A stretch of 44,021 bases of DNA from JAAYKT01 sp964408955 (lineage in GTDB: Bacteria > Bacillota > Clostridia > Lutisporales > Lutisporaceae): assembly GCA_964408955.1 (NCBI GenBank), contig CAYPBK010000017.1:1-44021 (forward strand), read 5' to 3'. Made by a program: the position numbers and the translations under genes. The notes beneath the pieces are model-generated. The model saw nothing but the letters and a program-made list of their open reading frames with translations. It ran no database searches and had not been told where the DNA came from. Of this stretch, positions 36,129 through 42,545 are shown piece by piece (position 1 is the stretch's first letter; each line of letters starts with the position of its first letter).

Positions 36129-37079
36129 CTATATTTTTTTCTCTTTGAGCTTTGTCAGCATATCCACAGTCATGGATTCTAAATTATATTTAGGATTCCA
36201 GCCCCATTCTTCCCTTGCGGCCGTGTCATCTAATGAATCAGGCCATGAATCGGCAATCGATTGTCTTATGGGGTCAATTTCATAAAATATTTCAAATTCG
36301 GGTATATGCTTTTTAATTTCCTCTGCTGCATGCTCCGGTGCAAAGCTCATAGCTGTAACATTAAATGCATTTCTGTGAATCAGCTTTGAAGAGTCCGCTT
36401 CTATTAGATTTACTATTGCTTCAAGAGCATCAGGCATATACATCATGTCCATATAGGTCCCCTCTTTTATGAAAGAGGTGTACTTTTTCTGCTTTAATGC
36501 TTCGTAATAAATATGAACGGCATAATCAGTAGTACCGCCGCCGGGCAAAGTCTCATAGGATATCAGTCCGGGGAAACGCACGCCCCTCGTATCTACGCCA
36601 AATCTTTTATAGTAATAATCACATAACAGCTCTCCTGCTACCTTTGTCACTCCGTATATTGTCGTTGGCCTTTGGATGTCGTCCTGAGGTGTTTTTACTT
36701 TCTTGGAACCGGGACCAAAGGCAGCTATGGAGCTGGGGACAAATACTGAGCATTCGTTTTCCCGTGCTATCTCCAATACTTTAAATAAACTCCCCATGTT
36801 AACATCCCATGCTCTTGCCGGCTCCGCCTCTCCCACTGCTGATAACAGGGCTGCCAAATGTACTATTGTATCAATTTTATATTTCTTAACGGCATTTAAT
36901 ATTTGCTCTCCGTCATCGGTGTTGACCAACTCATAAATCCCATCCTCCACTACCTTGGAGCCTTTCGGCGCTCTCCTGCCTGAAGCAACAACATTATCAA
37001 TGCCGTAAGTCCCTCGCATATAAGTAGTTAATTCTGAGCCTATCTGACCCAATGCACCGGTTATAAGTATTTTTCTCAT
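36129..37079 (-). CDS. tdh: SDR-type L-threonine 3-dehydrogenase
   Basis: An NAD-dependent short-chain-type enzyme of 316 residues. The Rossmann motif GALGQIG is at 8-14, the catalytic set at Ser116/Ser117 with Tyr142 and Lys146 (YGVTK). It matches the epimerase-like L-threonine dehydrogenases found in Clostridia: RFPGLISYE, TYMDMMYMPDALEA and the C-terminal WPDSLDDTAAREEWGW. The reaction is L-threonine to 2-amino-3-oxobutyrate, which then gives glycine and acetyl-CoA or decays to aminoacetone. No 2-amino-3-oxobutyrate CoA-ligase gene lies in the window. GGGGGTG precedes the ATG. A sugar-nucleotide epimerase role is unlikely given these motifs. Confidence 0.87.
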   Translation of the reverse strand: MRKILITGALGQIGSELTTYMRGTYGIDNVVASGRRAPKGSKVVEDGIYELVNTDDGEQILNAVKKYKIDTIVHLAALLSAVGEAEPARAWDVNMGSLFKVLEIARENECSVFVPSSIAAFGPGSKKVKTPQDDIQRPTTIYGVTKVAGELLCDYYYKRFGVDTRGVRFPGLISYETLPGGGTTDYAVHIYYEALKQKKYTSFIKEGTYMDMMYMPDALEAIVNLIEADSSKLIHRNAFNVTAMSFAPEHAAEEIKKHIPEFEIFYEIDPIRQSIADSWPDSLDDTAAREEWGWNPKYNLESMTVDMLTKLKEKKI

Positions 37080-37171
37080 TTTGGCACCCCCATATAATAT
37101 TAAAGAGCAGTTATTTATATACTCCCAAAATAATTATATAAAAGTGCATGTAAATTTTCACATCTCAAAAG

Positions 37172-37194
37172 TGCCAATTTTTGATTATTTGGCA
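37172..37194. promoter_or_regulatory. Dyad TGCCAA-N11-TTGGCA upstream of tdh
   Basis: TGCCAA (37172-37177) and TTGGCA (37189-37194) form a perfect 6-bp dyad with 11-base spacing, about 95 bases upstream of tdh. It could be an operator; no binder is identified. Confidence 0.35.
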
Positions 37195-37290
37195 AGATTA
37201 GTCCGTATATCAACTACATTCTATGTATTATGTAGTTTTTTATAGCATTAAACTGATTAGGTTTTTGTAAATTTTCAAAATCCTTGCATT

Positions 37291-37551
37291 TTAATTTTTT
37301 TGAATGTCTTTGCTTAATTTCATTAAGTTTTCCAAAAATATTTCTAGCTCAGGAGCAAGGTTCTTATTTTTTAACAAATTTAAACCCCTTAACATAACTT
37401 CTTTTTCCCTGACAGAATCAAATATACCAAGGTTGTTTTCCTTTTTTACCATGGCAATTCTTTCAACCAGCGCCATCCTTTTTTCAAAAAGCTCTATGAG
37501 CTTTTCATCGACCTTATCTATTTCTTCTCTTAATAAATCCAATTCCTTCAT
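37291..37551 (-). CDS. Chorismate mutase, AroQ class (type II)
   Basis: A single-domain all-helical chorismate mutase, converting chorismate to prephenate for Phe/Tyr synthesis. 86 residues from the ATG at 37551, picked for the GGAAGG site 7 bases upstream. Family features: LDLLREEIDKVDEKLIELFEKR (first long helix with the active-site Arg), IAMVKKENN with the conserved Lys, and a late REKEV. It follows the nitroreductase by 45 bases. No other aromatic genes are nearby. Confidence 0.88.
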   Translation of the reverse strand: MKELDLLREEIDKVDEKLIELFEKRMALVERIAMVKKENNLGIFDSVREKEVMLRGLNLLKNKNLAPELEIFLENLMKLSKDIQKN

Positions 37552-37596
37552 CAGCAAACCTTCCTTATAAAAGGATATCCAATCCCGTATCCTTTA

Positions 37597-38100
37597 TCAC
37601 CATTTTTCGTAATGTACCCTTTCCGGTCTGAATCTTTCTCTTACCTCTCTGTCCTCTCCAGGGTGACCTAAAGCTATTATTGATACCGGGATTATATGCT
37701 CAGGTATATTCAGCACATTTCGCACGGCATGAACAAGCTCTTTCCTGGCATAAACACCGCACCAACAGCTGCCCAGACCCAAATGCTTAGCTTCCAGAAG
37801 TATGTTTTGGATTGATGCCGCCATATCCTGAATCCAAAAAGCCCCGTCATATTTCAAAATTGTCGTGTCACAGCAAGGAACAATAGCCAAGGTGGCTTCA
37901 TAGAGCATTTGAGTATGGGGATGAAATTTCGGTATCTCCTCAAGAGTCTCTCTGTCCTTAATCACTATAAAATGCCATGGTTGCTCATTCCCTGCGGAAG
38001 GCGCATACATAGCCGCCCTCAATAGCTTATGTATCATTTCGTCATCTACAGGCTTGTTTTCATATTTTCTAATACTTCTCCGCGAAAAAATTTCCTTCAT
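37597..38100 (-). CDS. Nitroreductase-family flavoprotein
   Basis: An FMN-dependent oxidoreductase of 167 residues, the small type. The N-terminal FMN motif RRSIRKYENKPV, then APSAGNEQPWHFIVI, and GLGSCWCGVY followed by IIALGHPGE are typical. Its substrate (quinone, nitro compound, or flavin itself) is not predictable. An AGGAGGAG site precedes the ATG. First gene of a two-gene unit with chorismate mutase; promoter at 38201-38229. Confidence 0.9.
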   Translation of the reverse strand: MKEIFSRRSIRKYENKPVDDEMIHKLLRAAMYAPSAGNEQPWHFIVIKDRETLEEIPKFHPHTQMLYEATLAIVPCCDTTILKYDGAFWIQDMAASIQNILLEAKHLGLGSCWCGVYARKELVHAVRNVLNIPEHIIPVSIIALGHPGEDREVRERFRPERVHYEKW

Positions 38101-38200
38101 AATTGTAACTCCTCCTATACTCTTATAATTTCAACTAAATCCCTCCTAATGCAAGGCACTTAAAGTTGAGATTTATTGTTGTTATTAAATTGGAATCCGT

Positions 38201-38229
38201 ATTAAATAATATATAATATATTTTCACAA
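38201..38229 (-). promoter_or_regulatory. Probable promoter of the nitroreductase gene with overlapping dyad
   Basis: On the minus strand TTGTGA (38224-38229), a 17-base spacer and TTTAAT (38201-38206). A dyad ACAAAAT-N5-ATTTTGT (38226-38244) covers the -35, where a repressor could bind. Confidence 0.45.
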
Positions 38230-38286
38230 AATGTCTTATTTTGTCGCAAATATTTGTTAGAATGAATTAATGGGTTGTAAGGTTAT

Positions 38287-38469
38287 TATATCATGAATTT
38301 CGAAGAAATTGCATGATATAATCCGCCATGTGCGTTTTGCCGGAGGCAAATAATCGCACGGCATAAATTCCGCCGGAGGCATATATTATCCTCGCTTGCG
38401 AGGGTAATATATCATGAATTTTGAAGAAATTGCATGATATAATCCGCCATGTGCGTTTTGCCGGAGGCA
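38287..38469. repeat. Two 62-bp palindromic direct repeats at 121-base spacing
   Basis: 38287-38348 and 38408-38469 are identical except for one base (C at 38301, T at 38422). Each starts with a hairpin (TATATCATG..AATTTC / GAAATT..CATGATATA) and ends in TTGCCGGAGGCA. Between them is a further perfect-type hairpin (ATATTATCCTCGC with GCGAGGGTAATAT). No ORF is covered. This is most likely a mobile-type intergenic repeat of a kind dispersed in clostridial genomes. Confidence 0.8.
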
Positions 38470-38689
38470 TATAGTATTTGACCTTATGAATATATTATAT
38501 TGAATAAACTGTATGTGATATGAATAAAAGAATTTTTAAAGGACATACTGTAAAGAATGCGTATCAGTCACTAGCCTCTAGACTTCGGGGATTTCTCTAG
38601 GTATTGCCCATAATCCAGTGGCTGGGGACAGATGCCCTGTGACAAAATGTTGCGGCTGTGTCGCATCAATCATAGAGGGGGAAATATGG
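38470..38689 (+). other. GC-richer leader region of the Spo0E-like gene
   Basis: After AT-rich sequence, about 38560-38680 rises to near 50% GC, well above its surroundings, with several short complementary segments (CTAGA..TCTAG, ACAG..CTGT, TGCG..CGCA). It is open in the Spo0E frame from 38618, but the ribosome binding site shows translation begins at 38690. It could be a structured leader RNA. No known riboswitch class is recognised. Confidence 0.35.
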
Positions 38690-38854
38690 ATGACGAAACG
38701 GGAATTGCTTTTAAATAACATAGAAAGCTTAAGAGAATCATTGATAAAGCTGATTGATAAAATCAAGGACTTGCAGCATCCGGAAATAATTTCTGCAAGC
38801 CATGCTTTAAATCAATCAATTGCCGAATACCATAGGTCTACAATGAATAAATAA
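38690..38854 (+). CDS. Spo0E-like aspartyl-phosphate phosphatase family protein
   Basis: A 54-residue two-helix protein. Spo0E proteins remove phosphate from Spo0A and delay sporulation. The pattern is right: helix 1 NNIESLRESLIKLIDK, a short loop with HPEI, and helix 2 with S37-x-x-L40-N41 and IAEYHR. The usual SxxLD motif here reads SxxLN, so the key Asp is replaced by Asn; activity may be altered. The ATG at 38690 is chosen because AGAGGGGG ends 8 bases upstream. Upstream codons in the same frame look non-coding in style. It is the only plus-strand gene in this stretch. Confidence 0.75.
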   Translation: MTKRELLLNNIESLRESLIKLIDKIKDLQHPEIISASHALNQSIAEYHRSTMNK

Positions 38855-38855
38855 A

Positions 38856-38882
38856 AATATAGAGCCCGAAGGCTCTATTTGC
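38856..38882. terminator. Bidirectional terminator between the Spo0E-like gene and hicB
   Basis: ATAGAGCC (38859-38866), a CGAA loop and GGCTCTAT (38871-38878). T-rich on both sides: TTTG on plus, ATTTTTATT on minus. It overlaps the hicB stop codon, and serves two converging genes. Confidence 0.75.
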
Positions 38883-39231
38883 TTAGTTTATACATTGCAT
38901 ATTGATTTAAAGAAATTCCTTCCTGTTGTGCTTCTACTGTTAACCTTTTGTGCAAACTTTTAGGAATCCTTACAACGAATTTTCCGCTATAATCATCTTC
39001 CGCTACCGGCTCCGGTATATAAATATTATGTTCAAGCTTTACTTCTATATATCCCTCCATAGCTTCTCGTAAGCTTTCATAAGCTTCTACAAAGGTATCA
39101 CCGGTACTTTGACATCCTTCTAATTCTAATACCTTACCATAAAAATATTTACCGCTTTCGTCTTGAATCTCTTTAATAAAAAGATTATAAGGTAAGCCCA
39201 TGTAATAACTGACACTATTCATATTTTCCAT
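38875..39231 (-). CDS. hicB: HicB-family antitoxin
   Basis: Antitoxin of a type II HicAB pair; 118 residues. The N-terminal partial RNase H-like fold has YFYGKVLELEGCQSTGDTFVEAYE in two parts, and the C-terminal part (KFVVRIPKSLHKRLTVEAQQEGISLNQY) is a ribbon-helix-helix DNA-binding domain, so HicB can both bind the toxin and repress its own operon. It lies 35 bases after hicA. Upstream ribosome binding signal is weak. The ATG at 39231 is assumed; the ATG at 39222 is an alternative. Confidence 0.88.
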   Translation of the reverse strand: MENMNSVSYYMGLPYNLFIKEIQDESGKYFYGKVLELEGCQSTGDTFVEAYESLREAMEGYIEVKLEHNIYIPEPVAEDDYSGKFVVRIPKSLHKRLTVEAQQEGISLNQYAMYKLSK

Positions 39232-39266
39232 TTTCTACTGATGGGAGTTCTTGTATTAAAAACATT

Positions 39267-39488
39267 CTATCTGCCTATCTTTTTAAGCACATCTTTTACA
39301 TATACAGCCTTTAATGGATTATCCTCTTTTATTGTTATAACATCACCATCGATATTTATAAAATGTCTATGTGATCCTTTACTGCGCTCTAGCCAATATC
39401 CATGTGTCTCTAATACACTTTTTAATTCTAAAAACCTCACTCCATTTGGCTGCCTTATCATTTTCTTTATTATTTTTTCTACTCCCAC
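39267..39488 (-). CDS. hicA: HicA-family mRNA interferase toxin
   Basis: Toxin of the HicAB pair, 73 residues. HicA cuts mRNA using a single His in a double-stranded-RNA-binding-like fold; here it is His40 in KGSHRHF. The EVxxVLExxG-type region is LELKSVLETHGYWLERS. GTG start with AGGAGGTG 7 bases upstream. First gene of the pair. An operator-like dyad lies within its promoter. A strong ribosome binding site for the toxin and a weak one for the antitoxin is notable. Confidence 0.88.
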   Translation of the reverse strand: MGVEKIIKKMIRQPNGVRFLELKSVLETHGYWLERSKGSHRHFINIDGDVITIKEDNPLKAVYVKDVLKKIGR

Positions 39489-39508
39489 CCTGTGACACCT
39501 CCTGAATA

Positions 39509-39538
39509 TATGATATCACTTGTAGTATCATAACTCAA
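39509..39538 (-). promoter_or_regulatory. hicAB promoter with built-in operator
   Basis: On the minus strand TTGAGT (39533-39538), a 17-base spacer and TATCAT (39510-39515). A perfect dyad TATGATA-N10-TATCATA (39509-39532) fills the spacer and covers the -10, so HicB binding there would shut off the promoter. Confidence 0.65.
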
Positions 39539-39571
39539 GAAATAATTTTCTCAAAAAAGATTTTAAGAGTA

Positions 39572-39601
39572 TAAAAAAACCACCAAGTTTACTCACTTGG
39601 C
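39572..39601 (-). terminator. Terminator after tRNA-Lys
   Basis: CCAAGT (39583-39588) pairs with ACTTGG (39595-39600). On the minus strand TTTTTTT follows shortly after. Confidence 0.7.
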
Positions 39602-39618
39602 AGCTTATCATTTGGTTT

Positions 39619-39694
39619 TGGTGCGCCATCAGGGATTCGAACCCGGGACCCATTGATTAAGAGTCAATTGCTCTACCAACTGAGCTAATGGCGC
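39619..39694 (-). tRNA. tRNA-Lys (anticodon CTT)
   Basis: 76 bases with the 3' CCA encoded (39619-39621). Acceptor stem GCGCCAT/ATGGCGC, D arm AGCTCAGTTGGTAGAGC, anticodon loop GACTCTTAATC with CTT in the anticodon place, T arm with GGTTCGAATCC. Standalone single tRNA gene with its own consensus promoter. Confidence 0.97.
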
Positions 39695-39725
39695 ATATTC
39701 TTTACGACTGAAAATCGACTTCTTA

Positions 39726-39754
39726 ATTATACAAAATAAAAAAACGTCTGTCAA
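39726..39754 (-). promoter_or_regulatory. Consensus promoter of tRNA-Lys
   Basis: On the minus strand, exact TTGACA (39749-39754), 17 bases and exact TATAAT (39726-39731); the tRNA begins 32 bases past the -10. Confidence 0.88.
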
Positions 39755-39768
39755 CAGTCCCCTTATTC

Positions 39769-40395
39769 CTATTCCTCTTCAAAAAATATCTCAATTACCT
39801 CATATCCCAAGTCTTTTAGGGTATTCTCCAGATAAAGCTTTAAATTATCATCGGCTTCCTTTAGTAAACCTTTCTCTATAAACTTATTTTCTATATTTGA
39901 TTTCTCTGTACTAATCTCGCTAAAAACGTCATTCAAGCTTAATCCGTTAAACAAAGAGCTTTTCTCATCATAAACAAATATACTTTTTTCATCTATTACA
40001 TGATCCAATATTATAGAATTTTTTACAATAAGCTTTATACCATCCTCGTCATTAGAAATTATCCTAATGCTGCCGGCGTCTATACCGGCTTTTATATAAC
40101 CGTCATACTTTATTAAAAATGCTTTCTGCGTAAATGGAATATCAAAATCCTTTAGTTTCTTATTATCCTTGTATGCAATCACATCGCTATAATAATACTT
40201 GAGAATAGATAACTCTGATATTTTCTCCATTTTCTCAAAAATAACACTGGAATCAACACTTTTATTTGGCTTAACACCTAAAACAACAGAGTCTTTGCTA
40301 ATTTTTACAATGCCTATTATAGAAAGTGCCAGAATGATTAATAAAATTAATATTATAACTGATTTAGATGATAATGTTTTCTTTAAATCATCCAT
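39769..40395 (-). CDS. DUF4230-family membrane-anchored protein
   Basis: 208 residues. One N-terminal membrane segment (about 13-31, VIILILLIILALSIIGIV) and an extracytoplasmic domain. The region from about 45 to 180 fits DUF4230: LSILKYYYSDVIAYKDN, KAFLIKYDGYIKAGID, and a later NIENKFIEKGLL..AENTLKDLG-like stretch. No biochemical function is known for this family. AGGAG precedes the ATG. It is third in a row with YdcF-like and zinc-ribbon genes, perhaps one unit, though a 126-base gap separates it. Confidence 0.75.
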   Translation of the reverse strand: MDDLKKTLSSKSVIILILLIILALSIIGIVKISKDSVVLGVKPNKSVDSSVIFEKMEKISELSILKYYYSDVIAYKDNKKLKDFDIPFTQKAFLIKYDGYIKAGIDAGSIRIISNDEDGIKLIVKNSIILDHVIDEKSIFVYDEKSSLFNGLSLNDVFSEISTEKSNIENKFIEKGLLKEADDNLKLYLENTLKDLGYEVIEIFFEEE

Positions 40396-40521
40396 ATTGA
40401 GATACTCCTTTACATTAACGCTGAATAATATGGCGAAAGAAATAGAATTATGCTGAATTCTTTATAACAATTCTACAATAATATTTGCTAATTATCCATA
40501 ACAAATTGTCAATAGATATTT

Positions 40522-41109
40522 CTATCTGTCAAATAAAAAGGATTTAATTACAGCAAAGTATTCTCGTATATATGAATTCAGTATAATTGTGGGAGGTATT
40601 TTTGCAGGTAAACCATAGGCTTTGACACCCAGCCTTCTGGCTAACATTTTTGCTCTGAACAAATGATACCTGTTTGTCGAAATTAAGATTTTTAAATCGT
40701 CCCTGTCATCAATTTTTCTGATTCTATCTAAGCTCATTTTTAAGTTTTCAAAAGTGTTTGTAGATCTATCCTCAATGATTATCCTATCTTCTTCTATTGC
40801 ATTATCTGCAAGATAAGTCTTCATGGCAAAAGCCTCAGCAATTTTCTCCCCAGTACCCTGCCCACCGGAAACAACTACATTTATATCTTCATTATCCTCT
40901 AAATAAGCTTTAGCCGTTATAAGCCTTTCAAGTAGTGCAGGGGAAGGAATATCTCCGTACAGTCTCGCACCGAGAACAATGACATAGTCTACTTTTTCAT
41001 CTGTAGTCCTAAAGCTGTCAATAATGATTAGGCTTTCCAAAAATATAAATGAAGCCAGAAAGATTATTGATATCGCTTTTATAGTAAATAATATTCTTTT
41101 CATACGCAT
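40522..41109 (-). CDS. YdcF/SanA-like (DUF218) membrane protein
   Basis: 195 residues: one N-terminal membrane segment (about 8-31), then a DUF218 domain with VIVLGARL, VVSGGQGTGE, EDRSTNTFENL and ISTNRYHLFRA, all family motifs. DUF218 proteins have been linked to cell-envelope integrity and to nucleotide-like ligand binding; a precise role is unknown. ATG at 41109 is 4 bases from AGGAG and the ATG at 41103 is 10 bases away, so the start is one of the two. It begins 11 bases after the zinc-ribbon gene. Confidence 0.85.
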   Translation of the reverse strand: MRMKRILFTIKAISIIFLASFIFLESLIIIDSFRTTDEKVDYVIVLGARLYGDIPSPALLERLITAKAYLEDNEDINVVVSGGQGTGEKIAEAFAMKTYLADNAIEEDRIIIEDRSTNTFENLKMSLDRIRKIDDRDDLKILISTNRYHLFRAKMLARRLGVKAYGLPAKIPPTIILNSYIREYFAVIKSFLFDR

Positions 41110-41120
41110 TATACTCCTGT

Positions 41121-41513
41121 CTAATTCTTAACTTTTGTACCGCAATAGGGACAATACTCATAGCCGGGTTTTAACTCCTTTCCACAGCTACTACAAATAT
41201 TATTCCCCAGGAAATTATTGTAAGACATACTTTCATCAGGCTTTAAATCCCAATATGTTATTTCTGCCTCTTCTCCCCTTTCGATGCTTTTGCCTTTTTC
41301 CTTCGATATTTCGTAGACATAAGCACATCCATTGCATATCAAATGATATTTCTCATTCCATTTAAAAAGAGGTATGAAAAAGAAGTGAAAATAATTATAG
41401 GTTTTAATAAGCCTGCCCGTAGTATTTTTAGAGCAGTTTTTGCATTGAATATTATCTATTAGCTTTATTTCTTTTTCTTTGTTTTGTATTCCAAATATTC
41501 CGATGAAAAACAT
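41121..41513 (-). CDS. Double zinc-ribbon protein
   Basis: 130 residues, function unknown. Two metal sites are visible: CKNC with CNGC in the N-terminal half (about 24-27 and 61-64), and a C-terminal zinc ribbon with CSSCG and CPYCG. A hydrophobic aromatic patch (YFHFFFIPLFKW) lies inside the first ribbon; this layout is common in zinc-ribbon proteins of Gram-positive bacteria. The ATG at 41513 is used because GGAGG is 5 bases upstream; the longer TTG frame covers that site. Leads the YdcF-like gene. Confidence 0.75.
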   Translation of the reverse strand: MFFIGIFGIQNKEKEIKLIDNIQCKNCSKNTTGRLIKTYNYFHFFFIPLFKWNEKYHLICNGCAYVYEISKEKGKSIERGEEAEITYWDLKPDESMSYNNFLGNNICSSCGKELKPGYEYCPYCGTKVKN

Positions 41514-41657
41514 AATATCCTCCAAAATTACCTGCTAATATTTTATAATTACATTTTAGCATAGTTTCAAATAAAAATATTTTTATTTATGCCTTTTGGT
41601 TTCAGTTTTTATAGTAAATGTTTTACTTCACATTTTTTATTAATTATGAAATATGTA

Positions 41658-41687
41658 TTGATATAAATGGTGATAATAATATATAAT
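41658..41687 (+). promoter_or_regulatory. Promoter of prxU
   Basis: TTGATA (41658-41663), an 18-base spacer and an exact TATAAT (41682-41687), 51 bases before the first ATG. No clear PerR box is seen. Confidence 0.6.
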
Positions 41688-41738
41688 AGATAATAGTTAT
41701 TGATTAGAAAAAACTATACTATCGAAAGGGGTGAATTT

Positions 41739-42455
41739 ATGCCTGAAGAATTTAAAGCAGGATGTCAAAGACCACCAATAAAAAAACCTGCTGAAGAGCA
41801 AAAGGTTGTTGGTGAAATTAGTGTAAAGGAGGAGAAGAAATCTATGGTAAAGGTAGGAAAGCCGGCACCGGATTTTACAGCCCCGGCATTTTATGAAGGC
41901 AAATTCTCTAATGTAACTCTTTCTGAGTTTAAAGGTAAATGGGTAGTACTATGCTTTTACCCCGGAGATTTTACTTTTGTCTGAGCTACTGAAGTTTCAG
42001 CAGTTGCTGAAAAGAATGATGAGTTTAAAGCATTAGACGTTCAAGTTCTTTCTGTAAGCGTTGACAGTGTGTTCGTACATAAAATTTGGAACACTCATGA
42101 GCTTTCCAAAATGGTAGGTAAGGATATACCTTTCCCCATGTTGTCTGACCAGGATGGCAGTATTGGCAAAATGTATGGTATCTACGATGAGGACAGCGGC
42201 GTAGAGACCAGAGGCAGATTTATTATCGATCCCGACGGTATAATCCAGGGATTTGAAGTCTTGACACCACCTGTTGGCAGAAATGTCAGCGAAACTATAA
42301 GACAAATCAAAGCATTCCAATTAGTCAGAGAGTCAAAGGGTACTGAGGCTACTCCATCCGGTTGGAAGCCCGGTAAACAAACTTTGAAACCGAACCCGGA
42401 TTTGGTAGGAAACGTATGGAAAGTATGGAATGTAAAAGAAGCTTTTGACGAATAG
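41739..42455 (+). CDS. prxU: Selenocysteine-containing peroxiredoxin PrxU (UGA read as Sec)
   Basis: A peroxidase that reduces peroxides with a selenocysteine in place of the peroxidatic Cys. The frame runs through a TGA at 41982-41984: upstream it reads GDFTFV, then UGA, then ATEVSA, where AhpC/Prx1-type peroxiredoxins have DFTFVCPTE. So Sec replaces exactly the catalytic Cys (Sec82). The rest is intact to the TAA, including DGSIGKMYG, GRFIIDPDG with the conserved Arg, and ATPSGWKPG. The usual C-terminal resolving Cys (VCP) is replaced by ATP. A SECIS-like hairpin follows the UGA. Two starts are possible: ATG 41739 (AAGGGGTGA site, 238 residues with a Lys/Glu/Pro-rich extension containing Cys9) or ATG 41844 (AAAGGAGGAG site, 203 residues, Sec47). 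The shorter form agrees with the Sec47 position I recall for Eubacterium acidaminophilum PrxU. Confidence 0.93.
41826..41846 (+). promoter_or_regulatory. Internal ribosome binding site and second start of prxU
   Basis: AAGGAGGAG (41826-41834) lies 9 bases before an in-frame ATG (41844-41846). It is stronger than the site of the first ATG and would give a peroxiredoxin of ordinary size. Confidence 0.6.
41982..42012 (+). promoter_or_regulatory. Bacterial SECIS element of prxU
   Basis: After the UGA (41982-41984) comes a perfect hairpin TTTCAGC-AGTT-GCTGAAA (41995-42012). The loop begins 17 bases after the UGA and has G in its first two positions, both fitting the known rules for bacterial SECIS elements bound by SelB. 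Confidence 0.85.
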
Positions 42456-42479
42456 ACAATAATCAAGGTTTTAATAATT

Positions 42480-42518
42480 ACAGCTATCCTTATAAATCAA
42501 GGATAGCTGTATTATTTT
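42480..42518 (+). terminator. Terminator of prxU
   Basis: ACAGCTATCCTT (42480-42491), a 7-base loop and AAGGATAGCTGT (42499-42510), a perfect 12-bp stem followed by ATTATTTTT. It may also stop transcripts from the converging SLH gene. Confidence 0.88.
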
Positions 42519-42545
42519 TACCTAAAACAAACCCAAGGCATTATT

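Noticed and set aside
37165..37178. Sigma-54 promoter upstream of tdh (minus-strand TTGGCAC)
   Set aside because: The -12 GC element is missing at the required distance.
38287..38469. CRISPR array
   Set aside because: Only two copies at a 121-base spacing, repeat units are 62 bases, and no cas genes are near.
38578..38766. 62-residue minus-strand ORF opposite the Spo0E-like gene
   Set aside because: No ribosome binding site and it conflicts with a supported gene; not recognised as a known protein.
39619..39694. Integration site of a mobile element at tRNA-Lys
   Set aside because: No integrase gene and no direct repeat of the tRNA 3' end were seen nearby.
41739..41984. prxU read as a pseudogene broken by a nonsense codon
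   Set aside because: The TGA is at the exact catalytic position, the frame and all later motifs are intact, and a SECIS-like hairpin follows at the right distance.
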